NCBI GenBank assembly: GCA_945860545.1
Contig: CAMAQM010000015.1
Location: forward strand, 1 to 43,883
Source of the DNA: Bifidobacterium breve
Lineage (GTDB): Bacteria; Actinomycetota; Acidimicrobiia; Acidimicrobiales; Acidimicrobilacustridaceae
Length of the DNA stretch: 43,883 nt
Direction: 5' to 3'
In this document: positions 1-7,910 of the stretch, piece by piece
Layout of the letters: each line of letters starts with the position of its first letter
Numbering within the stretch: the first letter of the stretch is position 1
Program-made: the position numbers and the translations under genes
Notes under the pieces: generated by a model
Seen by the model: the letters and a program-made list of their open reading frames with translations, nothing else
What the model was told of the DNA's origin: nothing
The model's database searches: none

Positions 1-2
1 AC

Positions 3-275
3 ACGTACCGCACCGTCACCGACATCGGGGACGGCAAACCCATCGGTGCCGAAGCCAGCCTCAACAAGGTGTTCTGGTCCGAGCTCGACCTTGAGATCCA
101 CGAACTCGCCATGCAGCTGTTGGGCACCCACGCCGAGTTGACCGGGGCCGACGGATCCGCCTCGTGGATCAAGGGGTTCTTGTTCTCGCTGTCGGGACCG
201 ATCTACGCCGGGACCAACGAGATCCAGCGCAACATCATCGCCGATCGGGTCCTCGACCTTCCCCGGGGGGTGTGA
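3..275 (+). CDS. Acyl-CoA dehydrogenase, C-terminal fragment (5' end outside window)
   Basis: The reading frame is open from the left edge to TGA at 273-275, giving the last 90 residues of a FadE-type acyl-CoA dehydrogenase. The visible part holds the C-terminal helical domain ending in IYAGTNEIQRNIIADRVLDL, the FAD-contacting segment of the family. The position that is the catalytic Glu in medium-chain enzymes (IYEGT) is Ala here. That is usual for the actinobacterial steroid-type FadE proteins, which carry their base in an earlier helix not visible in this fragment. The next gene, a second and shorter acyl-CoA dehydrogenase, starts one base after the stop, so the two probably form one heteromeric enzyme. 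The substrate is unknown. Confidence 0.92.
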   Translation, partial: TYRTVTDIGDGKPIGAEASLNKVFWSELDLEIHELAMQLLGTHAELTGADGSASWIKGFLFSLSGPIYAGTNEIQRNIIADRVLDLPRGV

Positions 276-276
276 G

Positions 277-1272
277 ATGCGTTTCGCCTTCACCGACGAC
301 CAACTGGCGTTCGCCGCCGGACTCACCGACGTCCTCGCCGGAGAATGCCCGCCCGCCGTGGTGCGCGCCGCCTGGGACGACCGCACCGGTCACGCCCCCT
401 CACTGTGGGGTCGTCTGGGCGAACTCGGGTTGTTCAGCCTCCTCGTACCCGTCGAGCGTGGCGGCATGGGTGGTGGCATGGTCGACGCCGTGCTGCTGTT
501 CGAACGTCTCGGCGCAGCCGCCACACCCGGGCCGATCCTCGAACAAATCGTGGGGGCCGGACTCCTCGCCGACGAGTCGTTGGCCAACGGCAGCGCCGTG
601 GTCACCATCACCGAGGACCTCGCCCAGCCGGTTGCGCACGCAGCGGTGGCAGACGTGATCCTCACCGCCGGTGCCACGGTGCGCGAGTTCGCCACCACCC
701 CGGCGCCAGGCCTCGACGGTGGGCGCACCCTTGCCGTCGTGTCGGGAGGAGCGGTGAGCGACAACGACGTTGACGCCGACACGCTGCGCGACCACATGTC
801 GCTCGCCATCTCGGCGCAACTCATCGGGGTGGCGTCCACGATGATCGACCAGGCCGCCGAGTACGCCCGTGCGCGTCACCAGTTCGGCAAACCGATCGGC
901 ACGTTCCAGGCGGTCAAACATCACCTCGCCGACGCGCTCCTCGCCGTCGAGTTCGCCCGGGCTCCCACGTGGCGGGCGGCGTGGAGCCTCGACCAGGGAC
1001 TGCCCACCGCCCCCGCTGACGTGAGCATGGCCCGGGTATTGGCCGCCACCGGCGCCCAGCGGGCCGCCCGACGGGCGCTGCAGGTGCACGGGGCCATCGG
1101 GTACACGTGGGAGTGCGACCTGCAGTTGTGGATGAAGAAGGTGTGGGCCATCCAAGCGGCGTTCGGGGACACGTCGTGGCATCGCCGCCGTGTGTCGTCG
1201 TGGCTCCTTGATGGCGACGGCCCGGTGACCCCCGACGGGGTGACGATGCCGTCGTTCGAACTGTTGCGCTGA
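277..1272 (+). CDS. Acyl-CoA dehydrogenase, short partner subunit
   Basis: This 331-residue protein is a FadE-family flavoprotein. The N-terminal helical domain begins MRFAFTDDQLAF, the middle beta domain is shortened, and the C-terminal helical domain contains RHQFGKPIGTFQAVKHHLAD (about residues 204-223) and HGAIGYTWE (about 272-280). At about 330 residues it is shorter than typical homotetrameric acyl-CoA dehydrogenases (about 380-400). It resembles the non-catalytic partner subunits of alpha2-beta2 enzymes such as FadE28, FadE27 or FadE32. ATG at 277 follows the upstream stop by one base, so translation is probably coupled. The oxidation is alpha,beta-dehydrogenation of a CoA thioester; a steroid-derived substrate is inferred from context only. 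Confidence 0.9.
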   Translation: MRFAFTDDQLAFAAGLTDVLAGECPPAVVRAAWDDRTGHAPSLWGRLGELGLFSLLVPVERGGMGGGMVDAVLLFERLGAAATPGPILEQIVGAGLLADESLANGSAVVTITEDLAQPVAHAAVADVILTAGATVREFATTPAPGLDGGRTLAVVSGGAVSDNDVDADTLRDHMSLAISAQLIGVASTMIDQAAEYARARHQFGKPIGTFQAVKHHLADALLAVEFARAPTWRAAWSLDQGLPTAPADVSMARVLAATGAQRAARRALQVHGAIGYTWECDLQLWMKKVWAIQAAFGDTSWHRRRVSSWLLDGDGPVTPDGVTMPSFELLR

Positions 1273-1298
1273 GACTGTTGCGCTGAGACGACTCAGCG
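1260..1298. terminator. Tandem 14-bp duplication and hairpin between convergent genes
   Basis: ACTGTTGCGCTGAG occurs twice in direct succession (1260-1273 and 1274-1287) and duplicates the stop codon of the acyl-CoA dehydrogenase gene. The second copy supplies the left arm of a perfect 7-bp stem, CGCTGAG (1281-1287) and CTCAGCG (1292-1298), with a 4-base loop. The right arm enters the 3' end of the convergent LLM gene. There is no U tract, so a bidirectional terminator role is inference. Confidence 0.45.
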
Positions 1299-2183
1299 AC
1301 GCGACACCCAGTCGCCAACCACGTTGGTGAGCGCCTCGAGCATGGCGGGGTCGGCGGTGGCGGGCACCACGATGAACTCGTCACAACCCGATGCCTCGAG
1401 CGCGTCGAGCAGTGCGGTGAGCGCCCCGGCGTCGTGGAGGGGCATGCGTGCTGCGAGATCCGCGGCGAGTTCCGGTGAGAACACGGCGAGGTACGCCTCG
1501 GCGAACGACCGCAACGTGTCGGACGCCCCCGGGCCGAGTGCGACGAACGATCCGGTGACGAGCCGGGGACGTTCGCTGCGACCCGCCGCAGCCCACGCAT
1601 CCTCCGCTGCCCGGAACCCCGCGGCGGCTTCCTCGGCGTCACCGAGCAGGGTGAACCCGCTGATGCCGTCGGCCCACGCCGCGCAACGCGCCAACGATTT
1701 CGGACCCATGGCCGAAGCCAGCACCGGCGGACCTGCGGGTTGCACGGGGGCCGGACCGATGGGTTGGCCGTCGGCGGCTGGACCGCCGGACCACAGCCGT
1801 CGCAGTTCGACCACCCCCTCGTCGAGCCGACGGTGGCGGGAAGAGAACGGGGCGCCGAGCGCCTCGTAATCGCTGGGCCGTCCCCCCACCCCGACGGCCA
1901 CCTCGAGACGTCCGCCACTGAGCACGTCAATGGTGGCGAGTTGTTTGGCCACCATGGCCACCGGGTGCCAGGGCAGCACGACGACGTTGACGAGTACCCG
2001 CACCCGCTGTGTCGCCGCTGCGGCCGCGGCGCACGCCGAGAGACCCTCGAGGTTGTGGAACGTGATGCGCTCCCCCGCCGACACACTCGAGAACGGCCCG
2101 TCGTCGATCCCTGCGCACCACGTGAGGAACCGGTCACGGTCAAGCCCGTGGGCCATCTGCGGCAACGCCACACCGACGTCCAT
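1293..2183 (-). CDS. LLM-class (F420-type) oxidoreductase
   Basis: This 296-residue protein has the luciferase-like TIM-barrel fold. Evidence is the N-terminal MDVGVALPQM strand, LVNVVVLPWHPVAMVAKQLA (the usual region after strand 3), IDVLSGGRLEVAVGVGG, and the later PVLASAMGPKSLARCAAWADG segment. Such proteins use reduced F420 or FMN; the substrate cannot be read from sequence. I chose ATG at 2183 because the homology starts there and it lies one base after the stop of the upstream SDR gene (TGA at 2187-2185), giving coupled translation. An in-frame start 20 codons further upstream would overlap the SDR gene. It is the last gene of a three-gene minus-strand operon (crotonase, SDR, LLM). Confidence 0.87.
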   Translation of the reverse strand: MDVGVALPQMAHGLDRDRFLTWCAGIDDGPFSSVSAGERITFHNLEGLSACAAAAAATQRVRVLVNVVVLPWHPVAMVAKQLATIDVLSGGRLEVAVGVGGRPSDYEALGAPFSSRHRRLDEGVVELRRLWSGGPAADGQPIGPAPVQPAGPPVLASAMGPKSLARCAAWADGISGFTLLGDAEEAAAGFRAAEDAWAAAGRSERPRLVTGSFVALGPGASDTLRSFAEAYLAVFSPELAADLAARMPLHDAGALTALLDALEASGCDEFIVVPATADPAMLEALTNVVGDWVSRR

Positions 2184-2184
2184 C

Positions 2185-2985
2185 TCAGGGCACCCAGCCG
2201 TCCGCCGTTCGGCGCCAACCCCGTGCGGCGTCACTGCCACCATCCACGTGAACGGTGGTCCCGGTCACGTAACCCGACGCCGCCGAGGCCAGGAACACGA
2301 CCGCCCCGGTGACGTCCACCGCTTCGCCCCACCCGAGCGCCAGACCGGCGCCGTAGTCGCGATCCCCAACCAGCAGGTCGGCGTCACCGGGGGTACGCAA
2401 CGCGTCAGGGGCGACGGCGTTGACCCGGATGCCGCGGTCGGCGAGCTCGAGAGCGAGGGACCGCGTGAGGTGTTCGACGGCGGCCTTCATGGCGCCGTAG
2501 ATGGCGAACCCGGGTGCGGCCCGGAATGCCTCCACGGACGTGACGTTCACGATGGATGACCCCGGAGACATCAGCGGGACGCAACAGCGGGTCACCGTGG
2601 TCACGCTGGTGAAGTTCTCCGCCACCAGTGCCGCCTGGGCCGACTCGGACACGTCCATGAACGGCGCGTGGAACGTCCCGCCGGCGTTGTTGACCAACAC
2701 GTCGACCCGCTCGAGCGCGCCGATCCACCCGGCCACCGCCGCGGCGTCGCGCACGTCGAGCACTGCGGTGGTGACGCTCCCGGCGGCCGTCCCGATGCTC
2801 TCGGCCACCGCCGAGAGGCCGTCCTCGTCGCGGTCGCACAACACCACCGTGGCGCCCCGGGAAGCGAAGGTGGTGGCGATCGCCGCTCCAAGACCCCGGG
2901 CGGCACCCGTGATCACGCAGACACGCCCGGCGAGGTCGAACGCGTCTGCGGCGAGCGGTTCGGGGACGGCGTCAGGTGACACCAC
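2185..2985 (-). CDS. Short-chain dehydrogenase/reductase
   Basis: This is a classical SDR of 266 residues. Its NAD(P)-binding motif is TGAARGLG (about residues 26-33), followed by NNAG (about 98-101), a catalytic Ser in VTSVEAF and the YGAMK catalytic Tyr/Lys motif (about 160-164). The C-terminal VTGTTVHVDGG is typical. It probably oxidises or reduces a hydroxyl/keto group on a CoA ester or ring intermediate. The GTG start at 2985 lies three bases after the stop of the upstream crotonase gene. An acidic residue after the second strand (LCDRDED) suggests NAD(H) preference, which is inference. Confidence 0.92.
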   Translation of the reverse strand: MVSPDAVPEPLAADAFDLAGRVCVITGAARGLGAAIATTFASRGATVVLCDRDEDGLSAVAESIGTAAGSVTTAVLDVRDAAAVAGWIGALERVDVLVNNAGGTFHAPFMDVSESAQAALVAENFTSVTTVTRCCVPLMSPGSSIVNVTSVEAFRAAPGFAIYGAMKAAVEHLTRSLALELADRGIRVNAVAPDALRTPGDADLLVGDRDYGAGLALGWGEAVDVTGAVVFLASAASGYVTGTTVHVDGGSDAARGWRRTADGWVP

Positions 2986-2988
2986 GGT

Positions 2989-3777
2989 TCAACGCACCAC
3001 CGGGTCGATGCGGGTGCCCGAACTAAAGGTGGCCTGCCCCTCGGCGAGCGCCTCAGGCTGGTTGCCAAGGGTCACGAGGTGCGGGGCCATGGCCAACGCC
3101 TGGGCCCGGGCCATCTCCCGGGCCGCCCACAACGACCGCAACGTTCCCTGCACGGCGTCGGCGGGTTGCGAGGCGAGGGCGCCGGCGATCCGGCCGGCGG
3201 TGTCACGCAGGTCGGCAGCGGGGACCACGTCCTGGACGAACCCGATCTGGTGGGCACGAGCCGCCGACATCCGTTCGTGGTTCCCCATGAGCGCCAGTCG
3301 ACACAACTCTCCGAACGGCAACTGGCCGTACAGCAGGATCGGTTCGTAGGCGGCGGCCATCCCGTAGGTGGTGTGCGGGTCGAAGAAGGTGGCGTGGTCC
3401 GACGCCACGATGGTCTCCACCTCACCGAGCAGGTAGAACGCGCCGCCACACGCCATGCCGTTCACCGCAGCGACCACCGGTTTCCACAGGTCGGCGGATT
3501 TCGGGCCGAGCAGCAGCCCCGGGTCGTCCACCATGAACTGGCTGGAGGGCTGAGGCACCTCCCAGTTGCGGTCAATGCCGGTGCAGAACGCCCGGTCCCC
3601 CGCCCCGGTGAGCACGATGGCCCGGACCCGGTCGTCGTGGCGGAGCTCCCGCCACAGGTCGTTGAGCGAGGTGGCCAGCGCCTCGTCGAAACTGTTGAGC
3701 CGGTCGGGACGGTTCAACGTCACCCAACCGACGGCCCCGTCGAGCTCGAACAGCACCGGATCGTCATTGCCCGCCAT
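2989..3777 (-). CDS. Crotonase-superfamily protein lacking both hydratase glutamates
   Basis: This 262-residue crotonase-fold protein has GAVGWVTLNRPDRLNSFD at its N-terminus and the first oxyanion-hole segment around AFCTGID. The second oxyanion segment is NGMACGGAFYLLGEVETIVA, followed by FFDPHTTYGM. Aligned by eye with rat enoyl-CoA hydratase, the two catalytic glutamates (in GGGCE and GQPE) are replaced by Phe and His. A plain hydratase reaction is therefore unlikely, and a hydrolase, isomerase or C-C lyase role is possible. ATG at 3777 has GGGAGGG seven bases upstream and is preferred over a start six codons earlier. It is the first gene of the minus operon driven from the operator region at 3814. 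Confidence 0.85.
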   Translation of the reverse strand: MAGNDDPVLFELDGAVGWVTLNRPDRLNSFDEALATSLNDLWRELRHDDRVRAIVLTGAGDRAFCTGIDRNWEVPQPSSQFMVDDPGLLLGPKSADLWKPVVAAVNGMACGGAFYLLGEVETIVASDHATFFDPHTTYGMAAAYEPILLYGQLPFGELCRLALMGNHERMSAARAHQIGFVQDVVPAADLRDTAGRIAGALASQPADAVQGTLRSLWAAREMARAQALAMAPHLVTLGNQPEALAEGQATFSSGTRIDPVVR

Positions 3778-3813
3778 GTGCAAACCCTCCCACACCCACC
3801 GACGCGCCCCCGA

Positions 3814-3830
3814 TCTGAAACAGCGTCAGA
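3814..3830. promoter_or_regulatory. Operator site A (TCTGA-N7-TCAGA palindrome)
   Basis: TCTGAAACAGCGTCAGA sits between the divergent crotonase (-) and amidohydrolase (+) genes. It matches the six-site consensus TCTGAC-N5-GTCAGA with one change in the left half. On the plus strand an extended -10, TGCTACCCT (3837-3845), follows it and ends seven bases before the ATG at 3853, so the operator lies in the -35/-10 region of a leaderless promoter. Binding there would be expected to block transcription; this is inference. Confidence 0.8.
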
Positions 3831-3852
3831 AACCGATGCTACCCTGCCACCC

Positions 3853-5061
3853 ATGGCAGATCTTCCGCTGATCATCTCGGTGGACGACCACGTGGTCGAG
3901 CCGCCCACCGTGTGGAGTGACCGTCTCCCGTCGAAGTACGCCGACGTCGGACCGCGCATTGTGCGGGCGCCGGTGAAGGAACTGAGTTTCATCGGGGGGA
4001 AGTTCACCGCTGAACCCGGCAACCCCGGCGACCCCGGCGAACCCGTCGACTGGTGGTTCTACGAGGACCTGCGTCGGCCATTGACCCGCCTCGACACGGC
4101 AGTCGGTTACGAGCGCGACGAGGTGACGCTCAAAGGCATCACCTACGACGACATGCGACCCGGCTCGTTCTCGGTGCCCGAACGTCTCGCCGACATGGAC
4201 ATCAACGGGATTGAGGCGTCGCTGTGCTTCCCGACGTTCCCCCGGTTCTGCGGACAGACCTTCATGGAGGCCGCCGACAAGGAACTGGCCCTGTTGTGCG
4301 TGCGCGCCTACAACGACTGGATGGTCGAGGACTGGTGCGGGTCATCGGGTGGCCGACTCCTGCCACTGACCATCGTCCCGCTGTGGGACCCTCAGCTCGC
4401 CGCCGACGAGGTTCGCCGAAACGCCGAACGGGGCGTGCATGCCGTGTGCTTCAGCGAGATCCCACCCAACCTGGGACTGCCGTCGATCCACGACGCCAAC
4501 AAGCACTGGTACCCGTTCCTCGACGCCTGCAACGAGACGAAGACCACCATCAACATGCACATCGGGTCCGGTTCGAGGATGCCGTCCACCTCGCCCGACG
4601 CCCCGGCTGCGGTGGGATCCACACTCACCTTCGCCAACTGCTGTTTTTCCATGGTCGACTGGCTGATGAGCGGGGTGTTCGCCGACTTCCCCGACCTCTT
4701 CGTCGCCTACAGCGAAGGCCAGATCGGCTGGATCCCCTACATCTTGGAGCGCGCCGACACGGTGTGGGAAGAGAACCGGGGATGGGGCGGTATCGCCGAC
4801 AAGGTGACCGAACCCCCCTCGGAGTTGTTCCGTCGCCACATGTTCGGATGCTTCTTCGACGACCCGCACGGCCTGCGTTGCATCGAAGAGATCGGCGTCG
4901 ACAACGTCACGTACGAAAGTGACTACCCGCACTCCGATTCGACGTGGCCGCACACGGCCAAACTCGCCGCCGAGCAGACTGCGGACCTCCCCGACGACGT
5001 CGTGTACAAGGTGCTGCGGGGCAACGCCATCCGCATGCTCCACATCGACCACCTGTCCTGA
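3853..5061 (+). CDS. Amidohydrolase-2 family protein (ACMSD/gamma-resorcylate decarboxylase type)
   Basis: This 402-residue metal-dependent TIM-barrel protein belongs to the amidohydrolase-2 (PF04909-like) group. Visible metal-ligand motifs are DDHVVEPP at the N-terminus (a DxH form of the first ligand pair), MHIGSG in the middle and YESDYPHSDSTWPH near the C-terminus with the conserved Asp. Known relatives either hydrolyse C-N/C-O/C-C bonds or decarboxylate, so the reaction here is open. It is the first gene of the plus-strand operon and starts seven bases after a -10 element next to operator A. A close paralogue lies at 20270-21499 behind operator D. The FadD3-like ligase gene follows after ten bases. 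ATG at 3853 was chosen because homology to the paralogue starts at LPLIISVDDH. Confidence 0.9.
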   Translation: MADLPLIISVDDHVVEPPTVWSDRLPSKYADVGPRIVRAPVKELSFIGGKFTAEPGNPGDPGEPVDWWFYEDLRRPLTRLDTAVGYERDEVTLKGITYDDMRPGSFSVPERLADMDINGIEASLCFPTFPRFCGQTFMEAADKELALLCVRAYNDWMVEDWCGSSGGRLLPLTIVPLWDPQLAADEVRRNAERGVHAVCFSEIPPNLGLPSIHDANKHWYPFLDACNETKTTINMHIGSGSRMPSTSPDAPAAVGSTLTFANCCFSMVDWLMSGVFADFPDLFVAYSEGQIGWIPYILERADTVWEENRGWGGIADKVTEPPSELFRRHMFGCFFDDPHGLRCIEEIGVDNVTYESDYPHSDSTWPHTAKLAAEQTADLPDDVVYKVLRGNAIRMLHIDHLS

Positions 5062-5071
5062 CCGCAGGGCG

Positions 5072-6745
5072 ATGTCCACCAGCGAGGCAACGGGGAGCAT
5101 CCCCCTCGAGGATGCGCCTGCGACCGTCGGCGACGCCGTGCGCCGTGCCGCCCGCCTCTTCGGAACCACCGAAGCCCTCGTTGACGACCGCCAACGACTC
5201 GACTTCGACGCTCTGAGCAACGCCGTCGACCGGGCGTCTCGGGCGTTACTGGCCTTAGGGGTGGGACGCGGAGACACCGTGGCGCTTTGGGCACCGAACG
5301 TGGCGGAATGGCCGATCGCTGCGCTCGGCGCGCTGTCGATCGGCGCCATCGTCGTGCCGCTCAACACGCGGTTCCGTCCCCAGGAAGCGGTCGACACCGT
5401 GTCGCGCAGTCGCGCCCGGGTGGCGGTGTGCACCGAAGGGTTCCTCGGCCGCGGCTACGCCACCGAACTCGTCGCAGCCACCGCAGCGCTCCCCCACCTC
5501 GCCCATGTGGTGGCCGTGCCACTACCCGACGGCGACACGCCGGCACCCGACGTCCCCCAAGGGGCCACCGGGTGGGAGGCGTTCCTCGCCAACGGTGACC
5601 GGATCGACGACGACACCCTCGCTTCGGCACGTGACGCCGTGACCACCGAGGACCTCAGCGACGTGATCTTCACGTCAGGCACGACCGGACGCCCCAAAGG
5701 GGTGATGACCACCCACCTCCAGACACTGCGGGCGTTCACCGACTGGAGCGGCGTCGTCGGCCTCGCCCACGGCGACCGCTACCTGGTGGTCAACCCCTTC
5801 TTCCACACCTTCGGGTACAAGGCCGGCATCATCGCCGGCCTGCTGCGGGGGGCGACGATCATCTGCGAGCCGGTGTTCGACGCCGGCCGGGTGCTGGAAC
5901 GGATCGGTGCCGAACACATCAGCATGCTGCCCGGCCCACCCACCCTGTACCTCACCATCCTTGAAGATCCCCGCCGTCACGACGTCGATCTCACCTCGCT
6001 GCGGCTGGCGGTCACCGGGGCGGCGTCGGTGCCCGAGGAGATGGTGCGTCGCATGCACACCGACCTGGGGTTCGACACGGTGGTGACCGGGTACGGCCTG
6101 ACCGAAGCCACCGGGGTGGTCGCCATGTGCCGCGCCGGTGACGACCCCCACACCATCGCCACCACCTCCGGGCGTGCCATCCCGGGGGTCGAGATCCGCA
6201 TCGTCGACGAGGACGGCAATGAGGTTCCCCGGGGTGAGGCGGGCGAACTCGTGTGTCGCGGGTACAACGTGATGGTCGGCTACCTCGACGACCCCGAGGC
6301 CACCGCCGAGACGGTCGACGACGACGGGTGGTTGCACACCGGTGACGTGGCCGTGATGGACGAGGCCGGATACGTGCGCATCACCGACCGGTTGAAGGAC
6401 ATGTTCATCGTGGGCGGGTTCAACGCCTACCCCGCTGAGATTGAGAACATGCTGAGTGAACACCCCTCGGTCGCCCAGGTGGCGGTGGTCGGGATCCCCG
6501 ACGACCGGATGGGCGAGGTGGGACACGCCTGGGTGGTGCCACGAGCCGGGGTCACCGACGATGCCGCCGCCATCAGCGCCGAACTCGGCGTCTGGGCCCG
6601 CGACAGGATGGCCAACTACAAGGTGCCCCGGGTGTTCCACGTCACCGACACCCTGCCCACCAACGCCTCAGGCAAGGTGCTCAAGTACGAGTTGCGTCGC
6701 CACGTCAACGAGGAGGCCGACCCGGACGCACCGGGTGGCACCTGA
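5072..6745 (+). CDS. Acyl-CoA ligase, FadD3-like
   Basis: This 557-residue adenylate-forming ligase has the P-loop-like FTSGTTGRPKGV (about 205-216), GYGLTEATG, the WLHTGD hinge region and RLKDMFIVGGFNAYPAEIE. The C-terminal lysine motif is NASGKVLKYELR. Segments such as NPFFHTFGYKAGI and MLPGPPTLY closely resemble, from memory, mycobacterial FadD3, which activates the indanedione propionate left after steroid A/B-ring removal. FadD3 function is therefore plausible but not proven. The gene lies ten bases behind the amidohydrolase gene. ATG at 5072 is the first start after that stop. Confidence 0.88.
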   Translation: MSTSEATGSIPLEDAPATVGDAVRRAARLFGTTEALVDDRQRLDFDALSNAVDRASRALLALGVGRGDTVALWAPNVAEWPIAALGALSIGAIVVPLNTRFRPQEAVDTVSRSRARVAVCTEGFLGRGYATELVAATAALPHLAHVVAVPLPDGDTPAPDVPQGATGWEAFLANGDRIDDDTLASARDAVTTEDLSDVIFTSGTTGRPKGVMTTHLQTLRAFTDWSGVVGLAHGDRYLVVNPFFHTFGYKAGIIAGLLRGATIICEPVFDAGRVLERIGAEHISMLPGPPTLYLTILEDPRRHDVDLTSLRLAVTGAASVPEEMVRRMHTDLGFDTVVTGYGLTEATGVVAMCRAGDDPHTIATTSGRAIPGVEIRIVDEDGNEVPRGEAGELVCRGYNVMVGYLDDPEATAETVDDDGWLHTGDVAVMDEAGYVRITDRLKDMFIVGGFNAYPAEIENMLSEHPSVAQVAVVGIPDDRMGEVGHAWVVPRAGVTDDAAAISAELGVWARDRMANYKVPRVFHVTDTLPTNASGKVLKYELRRHVNEEADPDAPGGT

Positions 6746-6747
6746 CC

Positions 6748-6753
6748 TACCAT
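6748..6753 (+). promoter_or_regulatory. Possible -10 element before the alcohol dehydrogenase
   Basis: TACCAT in the 44-base gap before the alcohol dehydrogenase gene resembles an actinobacterial -10 (TANNNT). No convincing -35 is visible, and the gene may simply be read from the upstream operon promoter. A ribosome site (CAGGGGGAAAC) directly precedes the ATG at 6790. Confidence 0.25.
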
Positions 6754-6789
6754 CGAAACGCCCACCGGGGCACTGACACAGGGGGAAAC

Positions 6790-7893
6790 ATGCGGGGGAT
6801 CGTCTACGACGGTGAAAGCACACGGCTGGTCGACGGTCTCGAGTTGGCCGACCCGGGACCTCGCCAGGTGGTGGTCGCCATCGGCGCAGCCGGGCTGTGC
6901 CACAGCGACCTGTCCTACATGCACGGGCTGTACCCCGTCCCCCACCCCGCCGTGTGCGGCCATGAGGCCGCCGGCGTGGTGGAACGCGTCGGTGAAGCGG
7001 TCACCAACGTGAAGCCCGGTGATCATGTGGTGGTCACCACGCTGGCCTCGTGCGGGGTGTGCGAGTTCTGTGCCGACGGGTTGCCCACCCTGTGCCGCTC
7101 CACGCTGGCCAACTGGTCCAAGCCGTTCACCCTCGACGGCGAGGGCATCTTCAACTTCGCCGCCACCAGCGCGTTCGCCGAGCGCACCCTGGTCCGTGAC
7201 GTGCAGTGCGTGGCCATCCCCGACGACGTGCCACTCACCTCCGCCGCCCTCATCGGATGCGGTGTGGTGACCGGCATGGGGGCCGTGTTCAACCGGGCCA
7301 ACGTCACCCGGGGGCAGGCCGCCGTGGTGTTCGGTGTGGGCGGTGTCGGACTCAACGTGCTCCAAGCCCTGCGGGTCCGTGGCGCCGATCCCATCGTGGC
7401 GGTCGACACCGCCCCGGCGAAAGAGGAGCTGGCCATGCGTTTCGGCGCCACCCACTTCCTTGACGGCACACGCGACGACATCGTGGAAGCCATCGGCGCC
7501 ATTCGGCCCGCCAGCGACAAGGCGGTGCGCGGGGCGTTCAACGCCGGGGGGATGGACTGGGCGTTCGACTGCGTCGCCCACCCACAGGTCACGTGGAACG
7601 CGCTGGAGAGTCTCGACTGGGGTGGGAGCGTCGTGATCATCGGGGTCGCCGCCCAGGACGCCGAGTTCCGCGGGTTGTACGGCCGGCTCACCCAGGTCGA
7701 CCGGGCGGTGATGGGTTGTCGGTACGGCACCATCTCCCCGCACCGCGACATTCCCCAGATCGTGGACCTGTACCGCAAGGGCCTCATCGACCTCGACGGG
7801 CTGGTCAGTTCGACCCACGCCGTCGACGACTGGGAGACGGCGGTGGCCGAACTCGAGTCGGGTGCGGTGGCCCGCGGCGTCCTGACGTTCTGA
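6790..7893 (+). CDS. Zinc-dependent alcohol dehydrogenase (MDR superfamily)
   Basis: This 367-residue medium-chain dehydrogenase has the catalytic-zinc Cys and first-shell residues in GLCHSD (about 36-41) and GHEAAG with the zinc-ligand region (about 58-63). Structural-zinc cysteines lie in [15 protein letters not shown] (about 87-101). The Rossmann glycine motif is [10 protein letters not shown]. It resembles class III-type or NDMA-dependent alcohol dehydrogenases of actinobacteria. It would oxidise a primary or secondary alcohol to an aldehyde or ketone, for instance a side-chain hydroxyl made by a P450; that link is inference. The GGGGG ribosome site supports ATG at 6790. A ligase gene follows after 17 bases. 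Confidence 0.92.
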   Translation: MRGIVYDGESTRLVDGLELADPGPRQVVVAIGAAGLCHSDLSYMHGLYPVPHPAVCGHEAAGVVERVGEAVTNVKPGDHVVVTTLASCGVCEFCADGLPTLCRSTLANWSKPFTLDGEGIFNFAATSAFAERTLVRDVQCVAIPDDVPLTSAALIGCGVVTGMGAVFNRANVTRGQAAVVFGVGGVGLNVLQALRVRGADPIVAVDTAPAKEELAMRFGATHFLDGTRDDIVEAIGAIRPASDKAVRGAFNAGGMDWAFDCVAHPQVTWNALESLDWGGSVVIIGVAAQDAEFRGLYGRLTQVDRAVMGCRYGTISPHRDIPQIVDLYRKGLIDLDGLVSSTHAVDDWETAVAELESGAVARGVLTF

Positions 7894-7910
7894 TCGACCG
7901 GCCGCTGCCC

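Noticed and set aside
914-2218. A 434-codon minus-strand frame overlapping the FadE and LLM genes
   Set aside because: Shadow frame with low-complexity Arg/Ser/Pro composition; the LLM frame on the same strand carries all family motifs.
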